Positions 8,922-18,416 of a DNA stretch of 64,000 bases are shown here, in pieces (positions within the stretch are counted from its first letter, which is position 1; every line of letters begins with the position of its first letter). The position numbers and the translations under genes are program-made. Below the pieces are notes generated by a model. That model was not told the origin of the DNA. It ran no database searches and was given only the letters and a program-made list of their open reading frames with translations. The stretch comes from an uncultured Butyrivibrio sp. GTDB lineage: Bacteria > Bacillota > Clostridia > Lachnospirales > Lachnospiraceae. Location: contig CAMNEA010000001.1 of assembly GCA_946536145.1 (NCBI GenBank), positions 1-64,000 on the forward strand, read 5' to 3'.

Positions 8922-9317
8922 ATGTTAAATGAAGAAAAAGTCATTTTGATGACCAAAATGGCTGCGTTCATAGATCGTGAAGGCAAAAAAAATGATGCCA
9001 TAAATACATATTTCAGGAGCGATTATGTGGGATTTAACGTGATCAAATCCGTCATCAGCGCAACTATTGTATTTGGCATATTTGTCGCAACTTATATTCT
9101 TTGCAATATAGAATTTGTTTTATCCAATCTGTATAACACGGCAAATCTGCTTACTATAGGCAGGAGGTTACTTATATATTACCTCCTGCTTGTTGGCGTG
9201 TATTCTCTTGTATCATATGTCATTTATTCCTTAAGGTACACTAAGATGCGTAAGAGTATGAAGGCATATTATGGAGATCTGAAAAAACTGGCCAGAATCT
9301 ACGAAAAGGAACAATGA
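8922..9317 (+). CDS. Uncharacterised small membrane protein, two predicted TM segments
   Basis: Two hydrophobic stretches; good operonic spacing; no family recognised. Confidence 0.7.
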   Translation: MLNEEKVILMTKMAAFIDREGKKNDAINTYFRSDYVGFNVIKSVISATIVFGIFVATYILCNIEFVLSNLYNTANLLTIGRRLLIYYLLLVGVYSLVSYVIYSLRYTKMRKSMKAYYGDLKKLARIYEKEQ

Positions 9318-9318
9318 C

Positions 9319-10248
9319 ATGACTACACTTCTTGAATTAAAGCAATACATTAAAAGATTTTATATCAGATATGAAACCTATCTTACATACGTCTGGAAAT
9401 TTGTGCTGGCACTTGTGAGCATAATGCTGATAAACAGTAAGCTGGGGTATATGGATGCACTCACTAACGTTGCCATTGTCATGATGGCATCGCTTTTGTG
9501 CGCAATTCTGCCACCCAATTTTATTGTGCTGATATCTGCGCTGTTTGTGGTGGGACATCTGTACTCGATGGCTCTGGAATGCGCGCTTATAACAGTCATA
9601 ATCTTTTTGCTGATGTTCCTTTTGTATTTCAGGTTCTCACCCAAGGACACGCTGGCGGTTGTACTTACTCCGATCTTCTTCTTTTTGAGGATCCCCTATG
9701 TGATGCCTCTGGCAATGGGACTGCTTGGAACGCCGGCATCGGTTATTTCGGTATCCTTTGGACTTATCATTTCATATATGCTCACATATTTTTCTTCGAA
9801 TACCACAAGCTTTGGAGTGGAAGGTGTCGAGGAGGCTGCCAACAGCTTCCAGACCATAATAAGCGGCCTGATAGGTGACAAGTCGATGATCGTGATGATA
9901 GCGGCTTTTGCCATCACTCTTGTGATAGTCTATGTAATAAGACGTACTTCGGTTGACTATTCCTGGAAGATCGCGGTGGCAACAGGTGCGGTAGCACTTA
10001 TCGTGTTTACGCTGCTGGGAGATATCATGAGTGACACACATATCTCTATACCGGGGGTCATTGTAGGCACTATCATATCCGCTCTTTTGATGCTGGTTGT
10101 CGAGTTCTTTGCGTTTAATCTCGATTACAGCAGGACCGAGAAAGTACAGTTTGAAGATGATGAATATTATTACTATGTAAAGGCGGTACCCAAGGTTACC
10201 GTATCTACTCCCGAGAGGAGAGTAAAGAAGATAAACCGCGCGAGATAA
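9319..10248 (+). CDS. Uncharacterised polytopic membrane protein upstream of cdaA
   Basis: Multiple hydrophobic helices; starts 2 nt after the previous CDS. Confidence 0.75.
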   Translation: MTTLLELKQYIKRFYIRYETYLTYVWKFVLALVSIMLINSKLGYMDALTNVAIVMMASLLCAILPPNFIVLISALFVVGHLYSMALECALITVIIFLLMFLLYFRFSPKDTLAVVLTPIFFFLRIPYVMPLAMGLLGTPASVISVSFGLIISYMLTYFSSNTTSFGVEGVEEAANSFQTIISGLIGDKSMIVMIAAFAITLVIVYVIRRTSVDYSWKIAVATGAVALIVFTLLGDIMSDTHISIPGVIVGTIISALLMLVVEFFAFNLDYSRTEKVQFEDDEYYYYVKAVPKVTVSTPERRVKKINRAR

Positions 10249-10257
10249 AGGAATGAA

Positions 10258-11124
10258 ATGGAGCAAATAGATTTTATTTTTGACTTCAACAGAACAAGCC
10301 TTCATATGCCAACGATCAGATTCTCTGATGTGCTTGAGGTTCTGATCATAGCCTTTTTGGTATATCACATACTGGTATGGGCAAGGAACACCAGACTATG
10401 GTCCCTCCTTAAAGGGGTCATAGTTATTCTTGTGTTTATATTGGTGTGCGCGCTTTTAAATATGTCGACGATCTTGTGGATCGTTGAGAGAGTATTCAGC
10501 ATTGCTGTCATAGCAATGGTTGTAATCCTTCAGCCGGAACTCAGGAAGGCGCTTGAGGAACTGGGAAGGAAGAACTTTTTTGCCAACTTTTTATCTTTGG
10601 GTGACGTGAAGACTGAGGGCAGGTTTTCTGACAAGACCCTTTCAGAGATCACAAGGGCCTGTGTTGAGATGGCCAAGGTCAGAACGGGAGCCCTTATCGT
10701 TATTGAACAGAATCACCCCCTGACAGAGTATGAGAGAACAGGGATTGATGTTGACGGCATTGTGACCAGTCAGCTTCTGATCAATATTTTTGAGCACAAT
10801 ACCCCTCTTCATGATGGGGCAGTGATCATTCGCGGAGACAGGATCACTGCGGCTACCTGCTACCTTCCGCTCTCGGACAACATGGGGATCGGCAAGGAGC
10901 TTGGAACGAGACACAGGGCAGGTATCGGTGTTTCAGAGGCGACAGATTCATTTACCATAATTGTGTCAGAGGAGACAGGCAAGATAAGTGTGGCTTATGA
11001 GGGGGAACTCGAGAGATCTCTTGACAGTGACAGACTCAGGGAGAGGCTTCGGGTGATCCAGGGCAAGCATGAGGAGGAAGCGCCTATTAAGTACTTCGCC
11101 AGAAAGGCCAAGGTGAAAAAATGA
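10258..11124 (+). CDS. cdaA: Diadenylate cyclase CdaA (DisA_N domain)
   Basis: DGA motif in NTPLHDGAVIIRGDRI and LGTRHRAGIGVSEATD. Confidence 0.95.
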   Translation: MEQIDFIFDFNRTSLHMPTIRFSDVLEVLIIAFLVYHILVWARNTRLWSLLKGVIVILVFILVCALLNMSTILWIVERVFSIAVIAMVVILQPELRKALEELGRKNFFANFLSLGDVKTEGRFSDKTLSEITRACVEMAKVRTGALIVIEQNHPLTEYERTGIDVDGIVTSQLLINIFEHNTPLHDGAVIIRGDRITAATCYLPLSDNMGIGKELGTRHRAGIGVSEATDSFTIIVSEETGKISVAYEGELERSLDSDRLRERLRVIQGKHEEEAPIKYFARKAKVKK

Positions 11125-12401
11125 AAAAATTGACGGCCAACTGGGGACTCAAACTTGCTTCGCTGATATTTGCCATTGGAGTGTGGTTTCTTGTTACCAA
11201 CATCAATGACCCTATTACATCCGTAAGATATACCAACATTCCGGTAACTCTTAAGAATACGAACCTTATAACGGATAAGGGTCAGGTGTATACGATACTG
11301 GACAACAGTGACGTGATAAGCTCGGTTACGATATATGCGCCGAGATCAATTATCGACTCACTGAGCCAGAACAATGTGGTGGCTACCGCGGACATACAGG
11401 AATTATCAAGCCTTAATACCGCAAGCATCCATGTAGATACCAATAAATACAGCGACAAGATCGAAAAGATAGATACAAGCACGGATGTCGTGAAGCTGAG
11501 CGTCGAGAGGAAGGCGGCCAAATCGCTGGCACTTTCCGCAACAACGTCGGGAGCACTTGCTGACGGATATATGATCGGTGATGTGACAACCGAACAGAAT
11601 ATGGTGAGAATAAACGGCCCTGAGTCGGTGATAAGCAGTATCACATCTGCTACTGTCGATGTCGATGTCACGGGATTTACATCCAATATCGGGACAGACG
11701 CCGATATAGAACTGCTCGATGTCAATGGAAATGTGGTTGATTCTTCGCTTGTCACCATGAACATCAAGACGGTCAGGGTAAGCGTTGTAATATATGAGAC
11801 CAAATATGTGCCTATAACATACAACAAAGTCACGGGCGAGCCCGCAAGCGGATATATGTATACCGGCAGGATAGAGTCAGATCCGGATCAAGTTCTCATA
11901 GCCGGAAGGAGCAATGCTATTTCCTCGATCTCGGAGATCAGAGTCGATGATGCTAATATAGATATATCCGGAGTCACCGGCAATCTGGTATACACCTATG
12001 ACATCACGGACTATCTTCCAAGCGGGATCACCCTGGGGGATAAGGATTTTGGCGGCGCAGTTACTGTGACGGTTTATGTTTCTCCAATAGAGACGAGAAC
12101 TTTTGACGTTAGTGTATCCAATATAAGAGTCGAGGGTGAGGCAGAAGGGCTTAATATTTTTGTTGACGACACAGAGTATGAGACGGTTTCACTCACATTG
12201 CAGGGACTTAAGGAAAAGGTGGATGAAGTGACAGAATCATCCCTGACCGGTACAGTTAGTGTGGAGAATATGATCGCTGCTGCGCAGGATGGCACACTGA
12301 CACCGGGAACGTACAGCGCAGATGTCGAGTGGCAGCTGCCTGATGGCATTACCAGTAAGGGAGTTGTCAGCGTCTATGTCACTGTTGAAGAGGCTGATTG
12401 A
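11121..12401 (+). CDS. cdaR: YbbR-domain protein, CdaA regulator CdaR
   Basis: N-terminal TM helix and repeated YbbR-like domains; overlaps cdaA by 4 bp. Confidence 0.88.
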   Translation: MKKLTANWGLKLASLIFAIGVWFLVTNINDPITSVRYTNIPVTLKNTNLITDKGQVYTILDNSDVISSVTIYAPRSIIDSLSQNNVVATADIQELSSLNTASIHVDTNKYSDKIEKIDTSTDVVKLSVERKAAKSLALSATTSGALADGYMIGDVTTEQNMVRINGPESVISSITSATVDVDVTGFTSNIGTDADIELLDVNGNVVDSSLVTMNIKTVRVSVVIYETKYVPITYNKVTGEPASGYMYTGRIESDPDQVLIAGRSNAISSISEIRVDDANIDISGVTGNLVYTYDITDYLPSGITLGDKDFGGAVTVTVYVSPIETRTFDVSVSNIRVEGEAEGLNIFVDDTEYETVSLTLQGLKEKVDEVTESSLTGTVSVENMIAAAQDGTLTPGTYSADVEWQLPDGITSKGVVSVYVTVEEAD

Positions 12402-12462
12402 CAATTTTTGGTACCTACAATACTTTATGAGCTGCATATTCAGAGGAGGTTATGCTTAAGCT

Positions 12463-12726
12463 ATGATAACGAGAAAAGTAATCATAACAAATCCTACGGG
12501 CTTGCACCTTCGTCCTGCAGGAAATTTATGCAAAGTCGCAATGAATTATAAATCACATATCAATTTCAATTACGGCGAGAATACCGCAAATGCAAAAAGC
12601 GTTCTGAGTGTACTCGGAGCCTGCATAAAATGCGGCGACGAGCTGGAGTTTAAATGCGAGGGACCTGATGAGGAAGAGGCCATGGAGGCCATAATTTCGG
12701 CCATTGAAACGGGGCTTGGCGAGTAA
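12463..12726 (+). CDS. HPr family phosphocarrier protein
   Basis: TNPTGLHLRPAGNL active-site His and AKSVLSVLG serine-site region. Confidence 0.85.
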   Translation: MITRKVIITNPTGLHLRPAGNLCKVAMNYKSHINFNYGENTANAKSVLSVLGACIKCGDELEFKCEGPDEEEAMEAIISAIETGLGE

Positions 12727-12778
12727 ATTTATATATGTTAGAATCATTAGGTTAAAAATTGAGAGGAAGTTTAATTAA

Positions 12779-13969
12779 ATGAAGAGATATAGTGCTGTTT
12801 TAGCAGCTGGACTTGCTGCTATCATGTTGTTTGGATGCGGTAAGTCGTCTGATGAAGCTGTCACGGGACTTAGTATTGAAAGACTTGAGGACATCAAGGA
12901 GCCGATACCGGTAGAGACCAAAGAGGAGGAGCCGGAGCAGGAGCCTGAAGAGGAAGAAGCAGATGATGAGACACCCCCGCAGGAGGGAATGGTCAGGAGC
13001 TATTTTACCAATCAGTGGGTTGATGAGAAAATAAATACAGAAAGGCCTCTGGCCGTTATGTATCCTATAAATAAAGAGGCTCAGCCTCAGTATGGTCTGA
13101 GTAATGTGGCAGTCTTTTACGAGATCATGGAAGAGGGCAGTATGAGCCGCCAGATGGGTATAGTGGAAGACTGGGAAGGCCTTGAGCGCATAGGTAATAT
13201 CAGAAGTATCAGGGACTATTTTGTATACGCGGCACTTGAGTATGATCCCATTATCATTCACTTCGGTGGACCGGAGCTCTATGTTAAGGAGATACTTACC
13301 CGCTCTGACGTAGATAATCTTAACGGCGTCGGGGGCGTGATGGGTTCAGACTATGGCGCATTCTTCAGGATCCCTGAGGGAAGCAGGTCTGAGCACACAG
13401 CTTTTACCGACGGAGCGCATGTCGCCGCCGGTGCGGAAAAGGCCGGTTTTGCGCGTCAGCACAGGGATAAATTTGAGGGAGAGTCGCACTTTAAGTTTAC
13501 AAGTGCTTCCAAGCCCAATACTCTTGATGACTACTCTGATGCAGTTGATGCCACAGAGATAGATATGTCCGGATGTTTCCCGGTCACCAAGTCGGCTCTT
13601 AAGTATGATGAGTCCAAAGGCGAGTATCTTAAGACACTCTATGGTGTTGCCCAGAAGGACGCACTCACAGGAGAGCAGCTGTCATTTGCAAACGTGGTCA
13701 TACAGAGAGCTTATCATGAGACCCGTGATGACAACGGATATCTTGCATATCAGATGCATGACAAGACCAATGACGGATACTTCATCACCAAGGGAAAAAT
13801 GATCCATATTACATGGGAAAAGACCGGCGATTATTCTCCGACAACGTATTATGATGACAATGGAGAAGAGGTTGTATTTAATACAGGAAGAACAATGATC
13901 TTTGTGGTACAGCTTGAAGGCAAATCCTTCTCCAAATTCAAGGTAAATGGCGCTGAGTACGCAGATTGA
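12779..13969 (+). CDS. DUF3048 (YerB-like) lipoprotein
   Basis: Lipobox AAIMLFGC; PLAVMYPINKEAQPQYGLSNVAVFYEIMEEG...RIGNIRSIRDYF typical of DUF3048. Confidence 0.82.
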   Translation: MKRYSAVLAAGLAAIMLFGCGKSSDEAVTGLSIERLEDIKEPIPVETKEEEPEQEPEEEEADDETPPQEGMVRSYFTNQWVDEKINTERPLAVMYPINKEAQPQYGLSNVAVFYEIMEEGSMSRQMGIVEDWEGLERIGNIRSIRDYFVYAALEYDPIIIHFGGPELYVKEILTRSDVDNLNGVGGVMGSDYGAFFRIPEGSRSEHTAFTDGAHVAAGAEKAGFARQHRDKFEGESHFKFTSASKPNTLDDYSDAVDATEIDMSGCFPVTKSALKYDESKGEYLKTLYGVAQKDALTGEQLSFANVVIQRAYHETRDDNGYLAYQMHDKTNDGYFITKGKMIHITWEKTGDYSPTTYYDDNGEEVVFNTGRTMIFVVQLEGKSFSKFKVNGAEYAD

Positions 13970-13990
13970 TCTATTGTGCACATGATTTTG

Positions 13991-14014
13991 GCGGACGGCG
14001 GATTAGCCGTCCGC
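13991..14014. terminator. GC-rich hairpin after the DUF3048 gene
   Basis: GCGGACGGC-ggatta-GCCGTCCGC; lacks a strong U tract. Confidence 0.45.
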
Positions 14015-14070
14015 TAATGTGTTAGAAAAAGGGTGACTTAAAACATATTGTATATTTTGAGGGGGAAATA

Positions 14071-14943
14071 ATGGATAAAATAATAGTTACTGGATGCAAT
14101 GGCCAGCTCGGAAGAGCTATCAACAAGGAACTCGACAGAAACGTGTTTGAAATCGTAAACACTGATGTCTTTGAGGGCGATGGTATCACACCGCTTGATA
14201 TCACCAACGTAGATGCGGTTGTTGAGCTTGCAAGGAGAGTAAAGCCTTCCGCTATAATAAACTGTGCTGCCTACACAGCTGTTGACAAGCAGGAGAGCGA
14301 TGTTGACCTGTCCTATAAGATCAATGCGATCGGTCCCAGAAACCTAGCGATAGCTGCTACTGAAACCGGGGCACAGCTGGTTCATATATCAACAGACTAT
14401 GTCTTTGAGGGAAATGGCACGAGACCTTACACTGAATTTGATAAGACGGGTCCTGTCAGCGTTTACGGCAAGACCAAGCTTGCGGGAGAGGAGATGGTCA
14501 GACAGTTTGCACGGAATTTCTTTATCATCAGGACCGCATGGCTCTACGGTGATGGCAAGAATTTTGTAAAGACAATGCTCTCACTCACAGATAAATATGA
14601 CGAAGTCAGCGTTGTTAAGGACCAGCTGGGCACTCCTACAAGTACCAAGGAACTGGCTAAGGCAATCTGCTATCTTCTTGGGACAGAGAACTATGGGGTT
14701 TTCCACGGCACCTGCGAGGGAGACACCAACTGGGCTGATTTTACTGAAGAGATCTTCAGGATAGCGGGTAAGTCCACAAGGGTCAATCATGTGACAACCG
14801 CCGAGTACACTGCCAGGAATCCGCAGGCAGCTCCCAGACCGGCATACAGCATACTTGAGAATTATATGTTTAAACTTACGTCGGATTTCATGTTTGCAGA
14901 CTGGCACTATGCAATTGAGGAATACCTTAAGGAGATGCTCTGA
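14071..14943 (+). CDS. rfbD: dTDP-4-dehydrorhamnose reductase
   Basis: IVTGCNGQLGRAI..., STDYVFEGNGTRPYTEFDKTGPVSVYGKTKLAGE. Confidence 0.93.
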   Translation: MDKIIVTGCNGQLGRAINKELDRNVFEIVNTDVFEGDGITPLDITNVDAVVELARRVKPSAIINCAAYTAVDKQESDVDLSYKINAIGPRNLAIAATETGAQLVHISTDYVFEGNGTRPYTEFDKTGPVSVYGKTKLAGEEMVRQFARNFFIIRTAWLYGDGKNFVKTMLSLTDKYDEVSVVKDQLGTPTSTKELAKAICYLLGTENYGVFHGTCEGDTNWADFTEEIFRIAGKSTRVNHVTTAEYTARNPQAAPRPAYSILENYMFKLTSDFMFADWHYAIEEYLKEML

Positions 14944-15398
14944 TGGATTTTTTGAACGGGATATTGGAAAACAGAATTCTGCTCGCATCCTTTTGGGCAT
15001 GGCTTGTGGCACAGTTTCTTAAGACTGTCATATATGTGATCGTCAACAAGAACTTTAATCCGGAGAGGCTTCTTGGCGACGGAGGAATGCCAAGTTCACA
15101 TTCCGCAACGGTAATGGCGCTGGTTACCGCGACTGCTTTTAACTACGGATCGGATACATTCCAGTTTGCGATTGCCGCCATACTCGCACTCATTGTAATG
15201 CACGACGCAATGGGGGTCAGGAGGGAGACCGGCAAGCAGGCCAAGGTCATCAACAACATGATGGACTGGTTTGCGGAGTTTGGAAGTGACCTTCCTCCGG
15301 AAGAAAAACTCAAGGAGTTCGTGGGGCACACTCCCACGCAGGTTTTCTTTGGAGCACTTCTGGGAATAGTTGTAGGTTTTGTGATCTGCGTTATGTAA
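14943..15398 (+). CDS. Divergent PAP2 family protein (DUF212)
   Basis: ERLLGDGGMPSSHSATVMALVTA and HDAMGVRRETGKQAKVIN. Confidence 0.88.
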   Translation: MDFLNGILENRILLASFWAWLVAQFLKTVIYVIVNKNFNPERLLGDGGMPSSHSATVMALVTATAFNYGSDTFQFAIAAILALIVMHDAMGVRRETGKQAKVINNMMDWFAEFGSDLPPEEKLKEFVGHTPTQVFFGALLGIVVGFVICVM

Positions 15399-15435
15399 CA
15401 CTCATCTTGCTGACTGCTGGGGGATAGACATCTTT

Positions 15436-17241
15436 ATGCTGACTGTGGCACTCATTTGGCTTTATGTAATAGTCACGACTTACCTGACAGGATATGGTTT
15501 TCTCAAGTCCGTTGCAGGCTGGCCGGGCATGCATCAAAAGAAGGGGGGCAAGGGCTACAAACAATATGACTTCAGATTCAGAGAGAGTTTCATTGTCTGC
15601 GGAATTGCTCTTGTGACTGTCTATGCCCAGATCATAAGTCTTTTTGCAAAAGTAGGGCTTGTGGCGAATCTGGTGCTTATATGCATCTGCGTTGCCATAG
15701 CGGTTTATTACAGGTACGACCTTTATGATGACGCCGCCTATGTTCTGAGAGTGCTCAGGGCGCGTGGCAATATCTACATTTATCTGCTTGTTTTTCTGCT
15801 GATGGCCTACGGCGCATCACACGGGATCATGCACTACGATTCCGATCTGTACCACGCGCAGGCGATCCACTGGCTGGAGGAATATGGGATTGTTCGGGGA
15901 CTTGGGAACCTTCATGTGCGCCTTGCTTACAACAGCGCGGCATTTCCTCTGTCGGCGCTCTATAGCATGAGCTTCTTTGGAGGCAGGTCTTTTCATGTTA
16001 TGTCAGGCTTTTTCGCGCTTCTTCTTGCATGGCAGTGTGTTGATATCAAAAATGTCTGCAGGAGAGGGCATCTTGTTATCTCGGATTTTGCGAGACTGGT
16101 GGCAATATACTATCTGTTCACGGTATTTGATGAGATAGTTGCCCCCGCATCTGATTATTTTCTTTCCACACTTGTATTTTATATTATGATCCACTGGCTG
16201 GACCTCCATGTGAGACATGAGAAGTCGTATGTTCCTTTTATCATGCTATCGCTTCTTGGAATCTATGCCATTACGATAAAGCTTTCGGCCGCGCCGCTTG
16301 TTCTTCTTTGCATAGTGCCTATATACAGGCTCTTCAGGAACAAAAACAGGGAGAAAATGAAAGCTTTTGGCATTTCGGTATTATTGGCATTTATCATTGT
16401 TCTGCCGTTTCTTATAAGGAATGTGGTCATATCGGGCTGGCTCGTTTACCCCGCGACTTTTCTGGATATTTTTGGCTTCTCCTGGAAGATTCCCAAGGGA
16501 CTGGCCGCCTATGACGCTCTTGAGATCAAGACATTCGGAAGAGGTTTCAATGACGTGGCAGCATACGGCCATATGCCGTTTAAGGAGTGGGTTCCTCTGT
16601 GGTTTGAAGGTATTACGGGGATCAACAAGATCATGCTGATCCTGGATATTGTCTCGGTAGTGGTTTTTGTACTTTACACTTTCTACTTCATACTGGTTTA
16701 TGCAAAAGAGAGATCGAATGCGATAAAGAGCAGCGGCTCTGATAAGATATTCAAGATCAGTAACAGAAGTATCCTAAGGATCGCGGATTTTCTCGCAGTA
16801 GGAGCAACGCTCATAGGGTGCCTGATCTTCTGGTTTCTGAGTGCGCCGCTTGTGAGATACGGAGTTGTCTATATATGGCTTACTCCTGCAGTCATCCTTG
16901 GCAGGATGTGTATCCTTGGCATCAGAAGGCTTCCGGACAGGACAAAAGAGATGCTGCTAAAGGCAGTTGCAGTCTGCTTTGCAGCATGGCTCCTGTACAA
17001 GGGCGCAAATGTCGTTATTGAGGATATTCCGAGGTTTAACCCCTCATACCTTATAACCCAGCAGGACTACGGAACCTATGAGACTAAAGAGTTTAAGATG
17101 TCGGATGTGACCGTATACTACCCTGCAGACGGCGATCAGATAGGTTATTATCCATTTCCCGCAGCAACCCATGACCTGACGGGGGAAGTTGAGCTTATAG
17201 GAAAAGATATCAAAGAAGGATTCAAAAGTGTGGAGAACTGA
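15436..17241 (+). CDS. Large polytopic membrane protein, possible GT-C/LIC_10190-like
   Basis: About 12 hydrophobic segments; HYDSDLYHAQAIHWLEEYGIVRGLGNLHVRLAYNSA motif. Confidence 0.6.
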   Translation: MLTVALIWLYVIVTTYLTGYGFLKSVAGWPGMHQKKGGKGYKQYDFRFRESFIVCGIALVTVYAQIISLFAKVGLVANLVLICICVAIAVYYRYDLYDDAAYVLRVLRARGNIYIYLLVFLLMAYGASHGIMHYDSDLYHAQAIHWLEEYGIVRGLGNLHVRLAYNSAAFPLSALYSMSFFGGRSFHVMSGFFALLLAWQCVDIKNVCRRGHLVISDFARLVAIYYLFTVFDEIVAPASDYFLSTLVFYIMIHWLDLHVRHEKSYVPFIMLSLLGIYAITIKLSAAPLVLLCIVPIYRLFRNKNREKMKAFGISVLLAFIIVLPFLIRNVVISGWLVYPATFLDIFGFSWKIPKGLAAYDALEIKTFGRGFNDVAAYGHMPFKEWVPLWFEGITGINKIMLILDIVSVVVFVLYTFYFILVYAKERSNAIKSSGSDKIFKISNRSILRIADFLAVGATLIGCLIFWFLSAPLVRYGVVYIWLTPAVILGRMCILGIRRLPDRTKEMLLKAVAVCFAAWLLYKGANVVIEDIPRFNPSYLITQQDYGTYETKEFKMSDVTVYYPADGDQIGYYPFPAATHDLTGEVELIGKDIKEGFKSVEN

Positions 17242-17245
17242 TCAA

Positions 17246-17290
17246 AATAACCCCCGTAAGGCAGGAAGTCTTACGGGGGTTATTTTATTT
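17246..17290. terminator. Bidirectional terminator between convergent genes
   Basis: AATAACCCCCGTAAG-gcaggaagt-CTTACGGGGGTTATTTTATTT. Confidence 0.92.
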
Positions 17291-17440
17291 AATAGGAAAT
17301 TCCTCCGAATTTCCTATTAAACAAAAAACGCTCCGCTAAGGATGCGACTTGTGCGCAGATGAATTTTGCAAGCTAAAGCTTGCGCGCACAAGCGCGCAAA
17401 GAGTCGCTTGCGACTCTTTGTTCTGCGCGCTATGCGCGAT
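17288..17440. repeat. Cluster of overlapping perfect hairpins in a convergent intergenic region
   Basis: TTTAATAGGAAATTC/GAATTTCCTATTAAA (17288-17321); CTTGTGCGC/GCGCACAAG enclosing GCAAGCT/AGCTTGC (17348-17392); TTGCGCGC/GCGCGCAA (17380-17399); CAAAGAGTCGC/GCGACTCTTTG (17397-17420). Confidence 0.85.
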
Positions 17441-17462
17441 AATGCCTAAGGCGATATTCTTA

Positions 17463-18404
17463 TTATCTCTCGGCCCGAATCGGGTTGTTCAAAAAGTCTT
17501 CGTAGGCAAGCTTTATGCCGTCATCGAGTTCTGTGGTGTAGGTCCAGCCAAGTGCCTTTGCCTTGGATACATCGAGGAGCTTTCTGGGGGTTCCGTTTGG
17601 CTTTGAAGGATCCCATCTGATCTCGCCTGTATAACCGATGATCCTTGCAACCTTCTCGGTGAGCTGTCTGATAGTGAGCTCTTTTCCTGTTCCGGCATTG
17701 ACAGTCTCATTGCCGCTGTAGTTGTTCATAAGGAATACACACAGATTGGCAAGATCGTCAACATAAAGGAACTCTCTTAATGGACTTCCGTCGCCCCAGC
17801 AGGTAACGTATGGAAGATTTGCTTCCTTGGCCTCATGGAATCTTCGTATAAGTGCAGGAAGAACATGAGAGTGAGTGGGGTGGTAATTGTCGTTGGGGCC
17901 GTACAGGTTGGTCGGCATAACTGAAATGTAGTCGGTGCCGTACTGCCTGTTGAGGTACTCGCAGTACTTTAGACCTGATATCTTGGCAAGGGCATAGGCC
18001 TCATTGGTCTTCTCAAGCTCAGAGGTCAGAAGGCAGCTCTCTTTCATGGGCTGCGGAGCCATCCTTGGATAGATGCAGGAAGAGCCGAGAAACTCGAGCT
18101 TTTTGCAGCCGTTTTTCCAGGCGGCATTTATAACATTCATCTCAAGTATCATGTTGACATACATGAAGTCAGCAAGAGCCTGTGAATTGCCCATGATACC
18201 GCCAACCTTGGCAGCTGCGAGGAATACATACTCAGGCTTTTCCTCGGCAAAAAAGTTCTCTACCTGATCCTGCCTTGTAAGATCAAGTTCCCTGTGAGTT
18301 CTGACAACGAGGTTGTTATAGCCCTGTCTTTGAAGTTCTCTTACAATGGCGGAACCAACCATGCCTTTGTGTCCCGCTACATAGATCTTTGATTTCTTTT
18401 CCAT
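17463..18404 (-). CDS. fcl: GDP-L-fucose synthase
   Basis: KIYVAGHKGMVGSAIVRELQRQG, FLGSSCIYPRMAPQPMKE, MPTNLYGPNDNYHPTHSHVLPALIRRFHEA. Confidence 0.95.
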   Translation of the reverse strand: MEKKSKIYVAGHKGMVGSAIVRELQRQGYNNLVVRTHRELDLTRQDQVENFFAEEKPEYVFLAAAKVGGIMGNSQALADFMYVNMILEMNVINAAWKNGCKKLEFLGSSCIYPRMAPQPMKESCLLTSELEKTNEAYALAKISGLKYCEYLNRQYGTDYISVMPTNLYGPNDNYHPTHSHVLPALIRRFHEAKEANLPYVTCWGDGSPLREFLYVDDLANLCVFLMNNYSGNETVNAGTGKELTIRQLTEKVARIIGYTGEIRWDPSKPNGTPRKLLDVSKAKALGWTYTTELDDGIKLAYEDFLNNPIRAER

Positions 18405-18416
18405 AATATCATCCCC

